From contig MWDY01000303.1 of the NCBI GenBank assembly GCA_002070755.1, positions 1 to 60,250 on the forward strand: DNA of 60,250 nt, given 5' to 3'. A program made the translations under genes and the position numbers. Under the pieces are notes generated by a model. It did not search any database. It saw only the letters and a program-made list of their open reading frames with translations, and was not told the origin of the DNA. Positions 7,870-16,658 of this stretch are shown piece by piece. Every line of letters begins with the position of its first letter. The stretch's first letter is position 1. The stretch comes from Spirochaetes bacterium ADurb.Bin110. Lineage in GTDB: Bacteria > Spirochaetota > Spirochaetia > Treponematales > Rectinemataceae.

Positions 7870-9318
7870 ATGAATTGTATTTATCAAAATGCCCTCTTTA
7901 CAGATTTCTATGAACTGACAATGGCTCAGGGCTATTGGAAGCGTCAGATGACCATGCCTGTGGTCTTCGACTATTTTTTTCGTAAACACCCATTCAATGG
8001 TGGTTATTCCGTATTTGCAGGTTTGGCCACCCTTATCGAAGCGCTCGAGGAATTCTCTTTTTCTCAGGATGATCTGGAATACCTCTCGACATTGGGCCTC
8101 TTTGAGGACGGCTTTCTTGACTATTTATCTTCCTTTAGGTTCAAAGGAACAATATATTCCGCTCGAGAAGGCGAATTTATCTTCCCCCAGGAGCCTCTTT
8201 TGCGCGTTGAGGCTGATCTGATTTCCGCACAGATCGTCGAAGGTCTGGTGCTCAATGTGCTCAACTTCCAGAGCCTTATCGCTACGAAGGCCACGCGAAT
8301 CTGGAATGCTTCACACCGTGGTTCGATTATGGAATTCGGTTTGCGAAGAGCTCAAGGGGCAGATGGAGCTCTATCCGCAAGCCGGGCTGCCTTTATCGGA
8401 GGCGCAATGGGAACCTCCAATACTCTTGCAGGGAAGGAGTTTGGAATCTCCGTGCTTGGAACCATGGCGCATTCTTGGGTCATGTCCTATCCGAGCGAGC
8501 TCGACGCATTCAATGCTTACGCAGAAATTTACCCTCAGAACACGACCTTTCTCATCGACACCTACAATTCTCTTGAATCCGGCATCATAAATGCGATTGA
8601 AGTTGGCAAGAAACTGAAAGAAAAGGGTTACAGTTTCGGAGTACGCCTTGATTCAGGAGATATCGATTATCTTTCTAGAGCTATTCGAGCTAGGCTCGAT
8701 GAAGCTGGCTTTGAGGATGCAAAAATAGTAGTATCGAACGAACTCGATGAAGAGATAATCGAAAGCCTAGTGAGCGACGGTGCGCCCATCGACATCTGGG
8801 GTGTAGGAACGAACCTTGTCACAGGCGGGAATGAAGCTGCTTTTGCAGGTGTCTATAAACTCGCCGCTATCGATCCTGAGGATAGACTGCGGCCCGTCAT
8901 GAAATTCTCCGACAATCCCGAAAAATCGACCAACCCTGGCATCAAGAATCTTTGGCGCCTCTATGATGAAAAAGGCAGTGCTAGGCTCGATCTTATTTCT
9001 TGTCAAGATGAAAAGATACAAGAAGGAATCGAGTATATTGTGCATCATCCCAGCGCGGACTGGCGTCGTCTGAAAATAACGCCCGCTCGAGTGGAGCCTC
9101 TCCTTTTCAAAGTGATGGACAAAGGGATTAGGACAGAAACGCTTCCAGATATAAGGCAGATCCAGGCATTCATGAAAGAGCGGATAGAAGCCTTTGATTC
9201 CACATATTTGCGCCTTCTCAATCCGCACATTTATAAGGTTTCTATCACCGACAAGCTGTACGACCTAAAGGTCTTTCTTATTAATTCTTTTCTAAAGCAT
9301 AAGCTATCACGGAACTGA
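7870..9318 (+). CDS. pncB: Nicotinate phosphoribosyltransferase
   Basis: This enzyme joins nicotinate and PRPP to nicotinate mononucleotide, the second step of the salvage route begun by the gene before it. The N-terminus NALFTDFYELTMAQGYW is a family hallmark, and FGLRRAQGADGALSASRAAFIGGAMGTSN with GTMAHSWVMSYPSELDAFNAYAE contains the phosphoribosyl-binding and catalytic histidine region. At 482 residues it belongs to the longer NAPRT group. The reading frame extends upstream into pncA, but the ATG at 7870 has AAAGGA in front of it and begins the conserved sequence, so it is chosen. Confidence 0.95.
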   Translation: MNCIYQNALFTDFYELTMAQGYWKRQMTMPVVFDYFFRKHPFNGGYSVFAGLATLIEALEEFSFSQDDLEYLSTLGLFEDGFLDYLSSFRFKGTIYSAREGEFIFPQEPLLRVEADLISAQIVEGLVLNVLNFQSLIATKATRIWNASHRGSIMEFGLRRAQGADGALSASRAAFIGGAMGTSNTLAGKEFGISVLGTMAHSWVMSYPSELDAFNAYAEIYPQNTTFLIDTYNSLESGIINAIEVGKKLKEKGYSFGVRLDSGDIDYLSRAIRARLDEAGFEDAKIVVSNELDEEIIESLVSDGAPIDIWGVGTNLVTGGNEAAFAGVYKLAAIDPEDRLRPVMKFSDNPEKSTNPGIKNLWRLYDEKGSARLDLISCQDEKIQEGIEYIVHHPSADWRRLKITPARVEPLLFKVMDKGIRTETLPDIRQIQAFMKERIEAFDSTYLRLLNPHIYKVSITDKLYDLKVFLINSFLKHKLSRN

Positions 9319-9324
9319 GTTGCT

Positions 9325-9951
9325 TTATTTATTGCTTCTACGCTCTGGCTTCTTTAAAAATGGCGCTGCACCCGATGTGCCGGTTTTTTTGCAGAGTGCA
9401 TCAAGCGAATACGCTATATCATCGCTCACAATGAGATCTTCATAGATTTCTTTATGCAGGAAGCCTTCTTCGACCATGTGCTTCAGCATTTCCAGTAAAT
9501 GATCGTAGTAATGCTCAATGTTTAGCAAGGCTACGGGTTTTTGATGATATCCGATATATCGCCATGACCATACTTCGAAAAGTTCCTCCATTGTTCCTAT
9601 TCCGCCAGGCATGCAGAGAAAAGCGTCAGCCTTTTTCTCCATTAGAGCTTTTCTTTCATGCATGTCATTTACCACAAGCAATTCAGAGAGCTCTTGTTGG
9701 TCAACGAGCTCGTAGAGACGCTGAGGAATGATGCCTACAACTTTTCCTCCATTCTTGATCGCAGCCTCGGCCACGATGCCCATTAGGCCTACATCTCCAC
9801 CACCATATACAAGAACCATCTCCCTCTTTGCCAATGTACGCCCGAGTTCTTCTGCGGCTTTGGCATACGAAGGGCGGGCCCCAATGGAAGAGCCACAAAA
9901 GACGCAGAGGCTAAGAGACTGCGGAGGGCTGCTTTCCTGTGAGATATTCAT
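9325..9951 (-). CDS. LOG family protein (nucleoside 5'-monophosphate phosphoribohydrolase-like)
   Basis: The 208-residue protein has the Rossmann-like fold of the LOG family: LCVFCGSSIGARPSYAKAAEELG at the start, VYGGGDVGLMGIVAEAA, and the signature PGGIGTMEELFEVWSWRYIGYHQKP. Plant LOG proteins and several bacterial homologues release the base from nucleoside monophosphates; they were long misnamed lysine decarboxylases. The physiological substrate here is unknown. The stop lies only six bases from the convergent pncB stop, and the start follows the tmRNA gene by 69 bases on the same strand. Confidence 0.88.
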   Translation of the reverse strand: MNISQESSPPQSLSLCVFCGSSIGARPSYAKAAEELGRTLAKREMVLVYGGGDVGLMGIVAEAAIKNGGKVVGIIPQRLYELVDQQELSELLVVNDMHERKALMEKKADAFLCMPGGIGTMEELFEVWSWRYIGYHQKPVALLNIEHYYDHLLEMLKHMVEEGFLHKEIYEDLIVSDDIAYSLDALCKKTGTSGAAPFLKKPERRSNK

Positions 9952-10020
9952 TTATTCTTCTCTTGAATCGGGCAAAATCTATGCAGAACAATCTAGCGCT
10001 TATGAATAGAGAGTTCAATA

Positions 10021-10374
10021 TGGAGGTGGGGGGAATCGAACCCCCGTCCCCATGCATGCGCTGCGCGCATCTACAGGTTTATCTGGTCAATGCATTGTCG
10101 GGAACCGGGGCACAGACCAGCACGCGGTCGGCTCCTTATTCCGATTTAGTGTCCCTCATAGGCACCGGACCGCCAGTGAGGTAAGCTCCCTAATGTCACA
10201 GACATCCATGGCGTCGGAAGCTGTCCGCCATGGCGTCCGTCGCTCACTGCTTACGCAGCGAGAGCGAGAGCGCCGTTTTTGTTGGCACTTAAAGGTTTTG
10301 CCACGTTAAGGAGAGTGGCTACTCCACCTGCAGCGCACACCACAAACCGCATAGGTCGAAACCAGTGCACCCCC
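10021..10374 (-). ncRNA. ssrA: tmRNA (transfer-messenger RNA)
   Basis: The RNA rescues stalled ribosomes. The 5' end GGGGGTGCACTGGTTTCGACC pairs through its first seven bases with CACCTCC at the 3' end (one G-U pair). The T arm is GGGGGTTCGATTCCCCC. The tag frame, on the minus strand from 10286 to 10251, reads ANKNGALALAA and a TAA stop, with the LAA end recognised by proteases. The genomic sequence after the discriminator A is TAT, so the CCA tail is not encoded and must be added. GACGCCATGG occurs twice downstream of the tag within a pseudoknot-like region. The 354-base length is normal. Confidence 0.96.
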
Positions 10375-10392
10375 AAGGTTATTCCTCCTATA

Positions 10393-10421
10393 AGAATAAG
10401 GAAATTCTAATAGAGAATCAA
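10393..10421 (-). promoter_or_regulatory. Promoter of the tmRNA gene
   Basis: TTGATT (10421-10416) and TATTCT (10398-10393) on the minus strand are separated by 17 bases. The hexamers end about 18 bases before the mature 5' end, leaving a short leader for RNase P to remove. Confidence 0.5.
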
Positions 10422-10479
10422 GCGCTCTGCAGCAATACTGGCTTTGAGGTTTAGGGCCGCTTTAAGAGATCCGGAATCA

Positions 10480-11595
10480 TCAATTTTCAATTCTGCTGAT
10501 ATCGGGTAATGCCTTTTCTATAATACCACCGCCAAGCACTAGACCTTCTTCGGAATAAAGGACTGCTGATTGACCAGGCGCAACAGCTCGTTGGGGAATT
10601 ACGAATTCTATGCGCGCACTTCCTGCTTTGTCGACCTCTGCGGTTGCCTCTGCTGGCTTATGGTTCTGCCTGATTTTTACTTTACAGACGATGCACTCTC
10701 CAACAGACTCTGGATTCTGCAGTCTAAAGGATCGCGCAATTAGTCCAGATGAAAAAAGCTCGTTACCAGGCCCAACGATGACGCGGTTTTGTTCGGCATC
10801 CAGACCAAGCACATAGAGGGGTTCTGTACCTAAAGAAATTCCAATGCCGCGCCTCTGGCCAATTGTGTAGAATGGCAATCCTCGATGCCTACCAAGAACA
10901 TTACCCTTTAGATCTACAATGTCGCCAGGCAATGGTTCTCTGTTTTCAAAAAGAGGAGCATAGCTTCCTCCGCCAACAAAATCCTGGCTTTCGGATTTTT
11001 CCGCTGTTTCCAATCCATAGCTTTGAGCTGCTTGGCGTGTTTCCTTTTTTGTCATCTCTCCGAGAGGGAACATGATACTCGATAGACGTGCAGAATCTAG
11101 ACCATAGAGAAAATAGCTCTGGTCTTTATCGATATCACGGGCTTCCCGTATATATGTAATACCATCGACCGTGCTCTTTCTTGCATAGTGCCCTGTGGCA
11201 AACATATCGATTGATAAGCCAGATTGTCTTGCTCTATCGATCAAGAAGCCGAACTTGAGATCTCGATTACAGACTACGCAAGGATTGGGTGTTCTACCTG
11301 CTAGATATTCGTTGCGAAAGTATTCTAGGACATATAGTTCATACTCATCAGCGAGATCTATGACATAGTAAGGGATGTCCAAGCTTGCACATAGACGTTG
11401 GCATACATCGATATCTTCTTCTTCGCTGGGGCCAAAGCATGAATGTTTGAGGTTTTCTTGTATTTTATATGCACCTTTCCATATCTTCATGGTGAGGCCG
11501 ATCACATTGTATCCTTGCTCTTTTAGAAGGCATGCGGTAAGAGAGGAATCCACACCTCCCGAAAGGCCGACTGCGATAGTAATATCTTGATTCAT
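10480..11595 (-). CDS. mnmA: tRNA 2-thiouridylase MnmA (variant active site)
   Basis: MnmA puts sulfur on uridine 34 of tRNAs for Lys, Glu and Gln. The ATP pyrophosphatase loop GLSGGVDSS is at residues 9-17, and FATGHYARKS, ARDIDKDQSYFLYGL and the C-terminal domain with YTIGQRRGIGI are all present. The first cysteine region is NPCVVCNRDLKFG with Cys106 and Cys109. At the site where Escherichia coli MnmA has its second catalytic cysteine (in ICFIG), this protein reads ESQDFVGGGSY at residues 202-212, without any cysteine. The 371-residue length is normal. The change points to a different sulfur-transfer chemistry, perhaps with an iron-sulfur cluster. It lies upstream of tmRNA on the same strand. 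Confidence 0.93.
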   Translation of the reverse strand: MNQDITIAVGLSGGVDSSLTACLLKEQGYNVIGLTMKIWKGAYKIQENLKHSCFGPSEEEDIDVCQRLCASLDIPYYVIDLADEYELYVLEYFRNEYLAGRTPNPCVVCNRDLKFGFLIDRARQSGLSIDMFATGHYARKSTVDGITYIREARDIDKDQSYFLYGLDSARLSSIMFPLGEMTKKETRQAAQSYGLETAEKSESQDFVGGGSYAPLFENREPLPGDIVDLKGNVLGRHRGLPFYTIGQRRGIGISLGTEPLYVLGLDAEQNRVIVGPGNELFSSGLIARSFRLQNPESVGECIVCKVKIRQNHKPAEATAEVDKAGSARIEFVIPQRAVAPGQSAVLYSEEGLVLGGGIIEKALPDISRIEN

Positions 11596-11730
11596 AGCGA
11601 GCGTACTCTACTAGGAATGGAATTTTTATTCCAGCATTATAATTAATAGCCCAAATAGAATTGTAAGCATATTTGCATTTTTTAAAGTTTGTACTTGCTT
11701 TATCGGCTATATGCAGAGTAAAGTAGCTGC

Positions 11731-12858
11731 ATGCAGGACGTTTTCATAGGTTTTACTTCTATTACATGGAAAATGCTGGTTATGTATAGCATCGGCGGAA
11801 TTCTCATCTGGCTTGCAATCAAGAAGCAATATGAACCAATGCTTCTCCTTCCCATCGGCTTTGGAGCTATCCTGGTAAATCTGCCACTTTCAATTGCATG
11901 GGAACATGATGGGATACCGGGGTTTTTGCGGATTCTCTACGATGCAGGGATTGCGAATGAGTTATTTCCTATTCTCATTTTTATAGCTGTCGGAGCGATG
12001 ATCGATTTCGGTCCTCTTTTTAGAAATCCCCTCATGATATTCTTTGGAGCAGCTGCGCAGTTTGGAATATTCGCAACAATGATCGTTGCAACTCTTCTCG
12101 GCTTCGATCTAAAAACCGCGGCTTCTATCGGTATTATAGGTGCAGCCGATGGGCCGACAGCTATCTATGTGGCAAATAAATTCGCAAAGGACTATCTGGC
12201 ACCGATATCGGTAGCTGCATATTCATATATGTCTCTTGTGCCTATTATCCAGCCGCCAGTAATTCGACTTCTGACGACAAAGCAGGAAAGATGTATACAT
12301 ATGCCACTGCATGAAAAACAATCGCCACAGTGGCTCAAGATTCTTTTTCCGATCTTGGTGACGATGACCTCGGGTATAGTCGCTCCAATCTCAGTACCTC
12401 TTGTGGGTTCGCTTATGTTCGGCAACCTGATCCGCGAGTCGGGTGTGGTAGAAAGGCTTTCTCAAGTCGCACAGAATGAGCTGGCTTACCTGGTGACACT
12501 GCTCTTGGGCATTTCTATTGGAGGCTCCATGTCGGCTGAGAAATTCCTAAATTTCGATACTCTTCTCATTTTAGCCATGGGTCTTGTTGCTTTTATATTC
12601 GATACGGCCGGTGGGGTACTTTTTGCAAAATTTGTGAATCTGTTCCTTCCGAAAGAGAAGAAAATCAATCCAATGATAGGGGCTTGTGGTATCTCGGCTT
12701 TTCCGATGTCTGCGCGTGTAATTCAAAAGATGGCCAATGATGAAGAAAGGGGGAACATCATCCTCATGCAGGCCATTGGAGCGAATGTATCGGGCCAACT
12801 TGGTTCGATCATTGCTGGAGGACTAGTGCTCGCTCTTGTGCCTTTAATCGTCGGGTAG
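11731..12858 (+). CDS. Sodium-translocating decarboxylase beta subunit
   Basis: A membrane protein of 375 residues with about ten hydrophobic segments. It carries the family signatures GIIGAADGPTAIYVANKFA and VAAYSYMSLVPIIQPPVIRLL, which include the aspartate and nearby residues linked to sodium transport, and a second half with GSLMFGNLIRESGVVERLSQ and GACGISAFPMSARV. This subunit couples carboxybiotin decarboxylation to sodium export in oxaloacetate, methylmalonyl-CoA and glutaconyl-CoA decarboxylases. Which substrate applies cannot be told, because no alpha (carboxyltransferase) or biotin subunit gene is next to it. A small membrane protein follows after ten bases, in the position of a gamma/delta subunit. 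Confidence 0.9.
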   Translation: MQDVFIGFTSITWKMLVMYSIGGILIWLAIKKQYEPMLLLPIGFGAILVNLPLSIAWEHDGIPGFLRILYDAGIANELFPILIFIAVGAMIDFGPLFRNPLMIFFGAAAQFGIFATMIVATLLGFDLKTAASIGIIGAADGPTAIYVANKFAKDYLAPISVAAYSYMSLVPIIQPPVIRLLTTKQERCIHMPLHEKQSPQWLKILFPILVTMTSGIVAPISVPLVGSLMFGNLIRESGVVERLSQVAQNELAYLVTLLLGISIGGSMSAEKFLNFDTLLILAMGLVAFIFDTAGGVLFAKFVNLFLPKEKKINPMIGACGISAFPMSARVIQKMANDEERGNIILMQAIGANVSGQLGSIIAGGLVLALVPLIVG

Positions 12859-12868
12859 GAGTTCTATA

Positions 12869-13015
12869 ATGGGATTTATTGATAATCTGCGAAACGCAAG
12901 CACTGCAATGCAGGCAATTGCTGTCTCTATTGGGGGCCTTCTTGGTGTTTTTGCCACATTGGCATTTTTCTTCTTGATGATCTTGGCGGCAGATCGCTTT
13001 AGCAAGCACCGGTGA
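12869..13015 (+). CDS. Small membrane protein, OadG-like decarboxylase subunit
   Basis: A 48-codon frame beginning MGFIDNLRNASTAMQAIAVS and ending ADRFSKHR. It has one transmembrane stretch at about residues 17-41 and a short basic tail. TAGGAG precedes the ATG by nine bases, and the gene starts ten bases after the decarboxylase beta subunit. Position and size recall the small gamma/delta subunits (OadG, MmdD), which anchor and stabilise the complex, although those usually have a longer acidic or proline-rich tail. The assignment rests on context rather than sequence similarity. Confidence 0.6.
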   Translation: MGFIDNLRNASTAMQAIAVSIGGLLGVFATLAFFFLMILAADRFSKHR

Positions 13016-13080
13016 AGGCAGGATACTACAGCCCGATTTTTCTAAGAAATCAGCCTATTGGGTGCCTCTTTTGGCAAGAC

Positions 13081-14295
13081 TCAGACGGCCTTTACCCATC
13101 GAGCAAGGTCTCGACCTTTATTTTTTAGAAGCTCGCATGTCGCTTCATCTGGAGCTCCTGGCCATTCGACCGGTTCGATGCAACTCCATTTAAGGGATTC
13201 GAGCTTCATCTCAAATTCCTTTTTAGCTCCTCCTACCCAACCATAGCTGCCAATACGAAGTGCCTTGCGCTTATAGAGGTGTTTGCGCTCAAAGATATCG
13301 AGGATATAGGCTATTGGCGGGAACATTTTGTATTCATAAGTCGGCATTGCGATCAAGATGCCCTCGCTTTTATAGGCATCGGCAAGAACAAACGAGACAT
13401 TTTCATCTGGTACTCTGTGGATCGAATAGGGCACTTTTTCTTCTTCGATTCCTTCGATCACATGCTTGAGTCCGAGCTCGGTATTTCCATACATCGAGCC
13501 CCAGATTATAGCAATTTCTTTTTCGCGAGGTCCATCTGAGTAACCTGCATAGCGCAAATAGCGTTCGATGATTCTATTGGGATCTGTTCGCCAGATAATG
13601 CCGTGGCTTGGAGCGATTACCCTTATGGGCAGACTAGAGAGCTTTTCAACAGCCCTTTTTACGAAAATGCTAAAGCTCGCAACGATGTTTGCATAATATC
13701 GAAGCGATTCCGCTTCGAAAAACTCATGCTCATCATCCGATATTTCATCATCGAAAATACGGTCGCCAAGTGCTCCATACGATCCAAAGCCATCACATGA
13801 AAAAAGAACTGCCCCCTCTTTTGCCCAGGTCATCATTGTTTCAGGCCAGTGGACATTGGGAGTTTCGAAAAATTGCAGGGCTTGTCCCATACCAAGATCC
13901 AGAATATCGCCTTCTTTTACTGCTTGGACACGATCGCGTTCGAAGTAGAAATTCTTTACAAGTTCCACGCCCTTTGCAGTAGTCAGTACAAGGGCTTTTT
14001 TATTGATCGAGAGAAACTCTCTAAGCCAGCCTGTATGATCGGGCTCAAGGTGATTTAGGATGATATAGTCGATTTCTTCGAGAGCTACGCCAAGTGAAGC
14101 TAGTTGGCTCTTGAGTTCATTTGGAGCGCCTACCCAGTCTCTGACAAGGTCGATTAGAGCGATTTTTTCAGCTTTTACAAGATAGCAATTCAGTGAAACT
14201 CCATAAGGAATAGGCCAGATACCTTCGAATAGGTCATCGCTTCGTATATCGGCATGAAGCGCAAAGATGTGGTCGGTAATTGGATGGACTTTCAT
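13081..14295 (-). CDS. Flavodiiron protein (A-type flavoprotein, FprA family)
   Basis: These proteins reduce oxygen to water or nitric oxide to nitrous oxide in anaerobes. The N-terminal metallo-beta-lactamase domain shows the diiron ligands in NHLEPDHTGW, the GNVHWPETMMTW-like segment (PNVHWPETMMTW), SCDGFGSYG and APSHGIIWR. The C-terminal flavodoxin domain begins at about residue 260 with IIWGSMYGNTE for FMN binding. The length of 404 residues is typical of the two-domain class, with no rubredoxin or reductase fusion. GAGAAGGAG upstream of the ATG is a good ribosome-binding site. It converges with the decarboxylase pair. Rubredoxin, the usual partner, is not encoded nearby. Confidence 0.94.
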   Translation of the reverse strand: MKVHPITDHIFALHADIRSDDLFEGIWPIPYGVSLNCYLVKAEKIALIDLVRDWVGAPNELKSQLASLGVALEEIDYIILNHLEPDHTGWLREFLSINKKALVLTTAKGVELVKNFYFERDRVQAVKEGDILDLGMGQALQFFETPNVHWPETMMTWAKEGAVLFSCDGFGSYGALGDRIFDDEISDDEHEFFEAESLRYYANIVASFSIFVKRAVEKLSSLPIRVIAPSHGIIWRTDPNRIIERYLRYAGYSDGPREKEIAIIWGSMYGNTELGLKHVIEGIEEEKVPYSIHRVPDENVSFVLADAYKSEGILIAMPTYEYKMFPPIAYILDIFERKHLYKRKALRIGSYGWVGGAKKEFEMKLESLKWSCIEPVEWPGAPDEATCELLKNKGRDLARWVKAV

Positions 14296-14357
14296 TTCAT
14301 ATCTCCTTCTCTCGAATTATATACAATATAAAAGGCTGTATATTTATTCGAGAATAC

Positions 14358-15818
14358 TCAGAAATTGCCCGTGCCTGCCGATAGCTTTATGCCAATAGTA
14401 ACAGGCCTGCCCCGGCCCAAGAAGCCATATTCCGTATCATCCGCTCCGAAAACGAATGTAGAAAAGACTGAAAGTTTGAGATAATCGGCGATTTTCCAGC
14501 TCAACATTGGTTGCGCAAATCCAGAGATATCAGAAAAATTCATAATACCGAGGGCTGAAATCGAGAAATCGCTGCCACCTATTTCAGAGAATGAGATGCT
14601 TGCGGCTCCATAGTGCTGGCCGGAGAGAAAAGGGAAATTCTTTAAGTTTCCTGCCGCTATGGAATATAGAATTAGATTCTTCACAACAGTCGGCTGAGAT
14701 TGATAGGAATTGAAAAGAGCGGTTCTATCGGCATTCGAATATCCCTCGCCATTGAAGTAGTATTGCGCAATAGCTGTAAAATTGTCATTTGGGTTGTTAT
14801 ATAGGAAACCTATTGTAGCCGAAGGATATAAGGTATTTCGAATATCGTCTGAAGATATTTTGTAGTATGGATCAGTGGATTTGAAAGAATTATAAAAAGT
14901 CTTCGGGCTTCCACGCGCTATGACTCCTTCGGCAAAAACATCTAGATTCCAGATTGGACCGGTTAGTGTTAAGGCAGCACGTTCGGTAGTGTCGTATCGA
15001 TAGTAGCCGCTCAAACCTAATTCATAGTTGCCAAGAAGAAATTCTGCCTTTGCAGCGAGAGCAGTGGTTTCGAAATCAGGATTATTTGTATCAAAGATAG
15101 TATAGAAGCTCAGCGTGTTTTGGCTTGGTCCATAGGGGATGAATACCCTAAACTGTAATGGGCCTTCGCGCTGTGCCGTTGGATCTAGAATATCTATTGA
15201 TTCCAGGTTGATTATATCGGCTGGACTAAAGAAGTATCCGACACCCCATTTCACTGTAGCCTTTCCGAAACGCATATATGTAGTATCTCCAAGCTGGAAA
15301 TCCGAAAACAGTTCGAAAATGCGGACATCGGGCACTCTTACCGATTTAGATGTTGTTTTCATGGTATCGGGATCGGTTATCGTTACAAGGTTTGTCTCTG
15401 AAAATGGCCAAGCGGTCTTGAATGAACCATGTACCCTGAAATCCTCTTGGGGACGTGCATCGAAGTATACAAGGCTGCTCAACTTAGGTGACAAATTTTG
15501 AGAATCTGGATCTATAAGGTCAAAGCCCGCTGTCCAAGGATCATTCCATATCCAAGAAGACTCTACGGTTCCGCTGATACTTCCACCGATTTTCACAGTC
15601 TCGGTTTTCAAAAAGCTCTGAAGAGGATTTGTCTGTCCAATCAATGAACCCTGCGATTCTCCTTGGTCGGAAGTTTCTCTGTCTTGCTGCACCACTATTT
15701 CATCTCCAAATAGTGCGTCGATATCATTGCTATCTTCTTGCGCTGATATGCTGAAGGGCGCAGCAACGATAATTAGACATAGAGTACCAATTGCCTCCAA
15801 TCTCTGAATAAAGCTCAT
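14358..15818 (-). CDS. Outer-membrane beta-barrel protein of the Lol-like operon
   Basis: A 486-residue protein with a signal peptide (cleavage near SISAQ-ED), an acidic and glutamine-rich linker, then many short amphipathic strands. The segment RFGKATVKWGVGYFFSPADIIN recalls the conserved WG...SPADiIN motif of DUF1302-type barrels. The chain ends in phenylalanine (SAGTGNF), the usual signal for barrel insertion. The ATG at 15818 has AAAGGAGG in front of it; a GTG one codon earlier is less well spaced. It is the last gene of the five-gene operon that holds an ATPase, two permeases and a LolA-like protein, 26 bases after the latter, so it probably is the outer-membrane terminus or client of that exporter. 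Confidence 0.72.
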   Translation of the reverse strand: MSFIQRLEAIGTLCLIIVAAPFSISAQEDSNDIDALFGDEIVVQQDRETSDQGESQGSLIGQTNPLQSFLKTETVKIGGSISGTVESSWIWNDPWTAGFDLIDPDSQNLSPKLSSLVYFDARPQEDFRVHGSFKTAWPFSETNLVTITDPDTMKTTSKSVRVPDVRIFELFSDFQLGDTTYMRFGKATVKWGVGYFFSPADIINLESIDILDPTAQREGPLQFRVFIPYGPSQNTLSFYTIFDTNNPDFETTALAAKAEFLLGNYELGLSGYYRYDTTERAALTLTGPIWNLDVFAEGVIARGSPKTFYNSFKSTDPYYKISSDDIRNTLYPSATIGFLYNNPNDNFTAIAQYYFNGEGYSNADRTALFNSYQSQPTVVKNLILYSIAAGNLKNFPFLSGQHYGAASISFSEIGGSDFSISALGIMNFSDISGFAQPMLSWKIADYLKLSVFSTFVFGADDTEYGFLGRGRPVTIGIKLSAGTGNF

Positions 15819-15844
15819 CACTACCTCCTTTATTGCCTCCTATA

Positions 15845-16642
15845 TTACCTGCTCACTTGTTCAAGGAAGGCTTTGGTAAACACTCTATTGGGCAAGGGAG
15901 ACACAGATTGTTCTGCCATGGTGATCTGGCTCTTTTCTCCTTTGTTGACTTCATCGACAATCAATATCTGCGAAGGAAGGAGTTTTCCTTCAAGCTCGAC
16001 ATATTTTGGATATGCAGTAGTTCGCATTAGTCGTCCATTCACAGAGTAGTCTTCTCGTTTGAGCAGCATTGTCATATCTTTGCGTATATATAGCACTACC
16101 CGATCATAGGCTACTTCATTTGTTCTTGCTTTTAGATCCAATATCCACACAGGAAACTTGCCCACCATACCATCGGTCATCTTCGTCACCGTATAATCCT
16201 CGGCAAAGGTGCTGAGCGTAAAATCAGAATTCTTTGCTTTAGTGTTCTGCAAGTTCTCTTTCATAGAAGAATGCGAAAACTTGCGACTCGTCGGATCATA
16301 AAACCAGACATTATCATCTTCCCTGAGATAACCTTGTCCTTTGTTCACTTCCGGGAGCAGAATCAATATTACGAATTGCTTTTTTGAATCTCTGCGAAAT
16401 ACTCGTGCTTGCGTCACGCTATCTTTTTCTCCTGGTTTTTGGGTGACAATAGTAAAAACAGCAGAAAAATCCTTACCTGAAAAGTCGCTTAAATCATCGA
16501 CTTGCTTGATAAGCGCTCTTGGATCTGGCCTTGATTGAGCAAGCAAAGGATTCAATGCTACAAAGAGCAGCGTTGACAATGTAACGATAGAATAAGCCTT
16601 TCTCTTTAGGCCTCTTGCTTTATGAAATACATTCGAGTGCAT
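15845..16642 (-). CDS. Periplasmic LolA/LolB-like outer membrane lipoprotein-sorting protein
   Basis: The 265-residue product has an N-terminal hydrophobic export signal (AYSIVTLSTLLFVALNPLLAQ) followed by the beta-rich LolA-like fold: VFTIVTQKPGEKDSVTQARVFRRD, VILILLPEVNKGQGYLREDDNVWFYDP, then ILDLKARTNEVAYDRVVLYIRKD and MRTTAYPKYVELEGKLLPSQ. This matches the family often annotated as outer membrane lipoprotein-sorting protein, which carries lipidated or hydrophobic cargo across the periplasm. It follows the FtsX-type permease after 16 bases and precedes the barrel gene. A cargo role for this ABC system is inferred from context. Confidence 0.78.
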   Translation of the reverse strand: MHSNVFHKARGLKRKAYSIVTLSTLLFVALNPLLAQSRPDPRALIKQVDDLSDFSGKDFSAVFTIVTQKPGEKDSVTQARVFRRDSKKQFVILILLPEVNKGQGYLREDDNVWFYDPTSRKFSHSSMKENLQNTKAKNSDFTLSTFAEDYTVTKMTDGMVGKFPVWILDLKARTNEVAYDRVVLYIRKDMTMLLKREDYSVNGRLMRTTAYPKYVELEGKLLPSQILIVDEVNKGEKSQITMAEQSVSPLPNRVFTKAFLEQVSR

Positions 16643-16658
16643 GCTAAAAGACTCCCAT

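Noticed and set aside
9939..10309. Overlapping plus-strand open frames of 60-90 codons
   Set aside because: They lie antisense to the tmRNA, which explains the sequence fully; no ribosome-binding site or family match.
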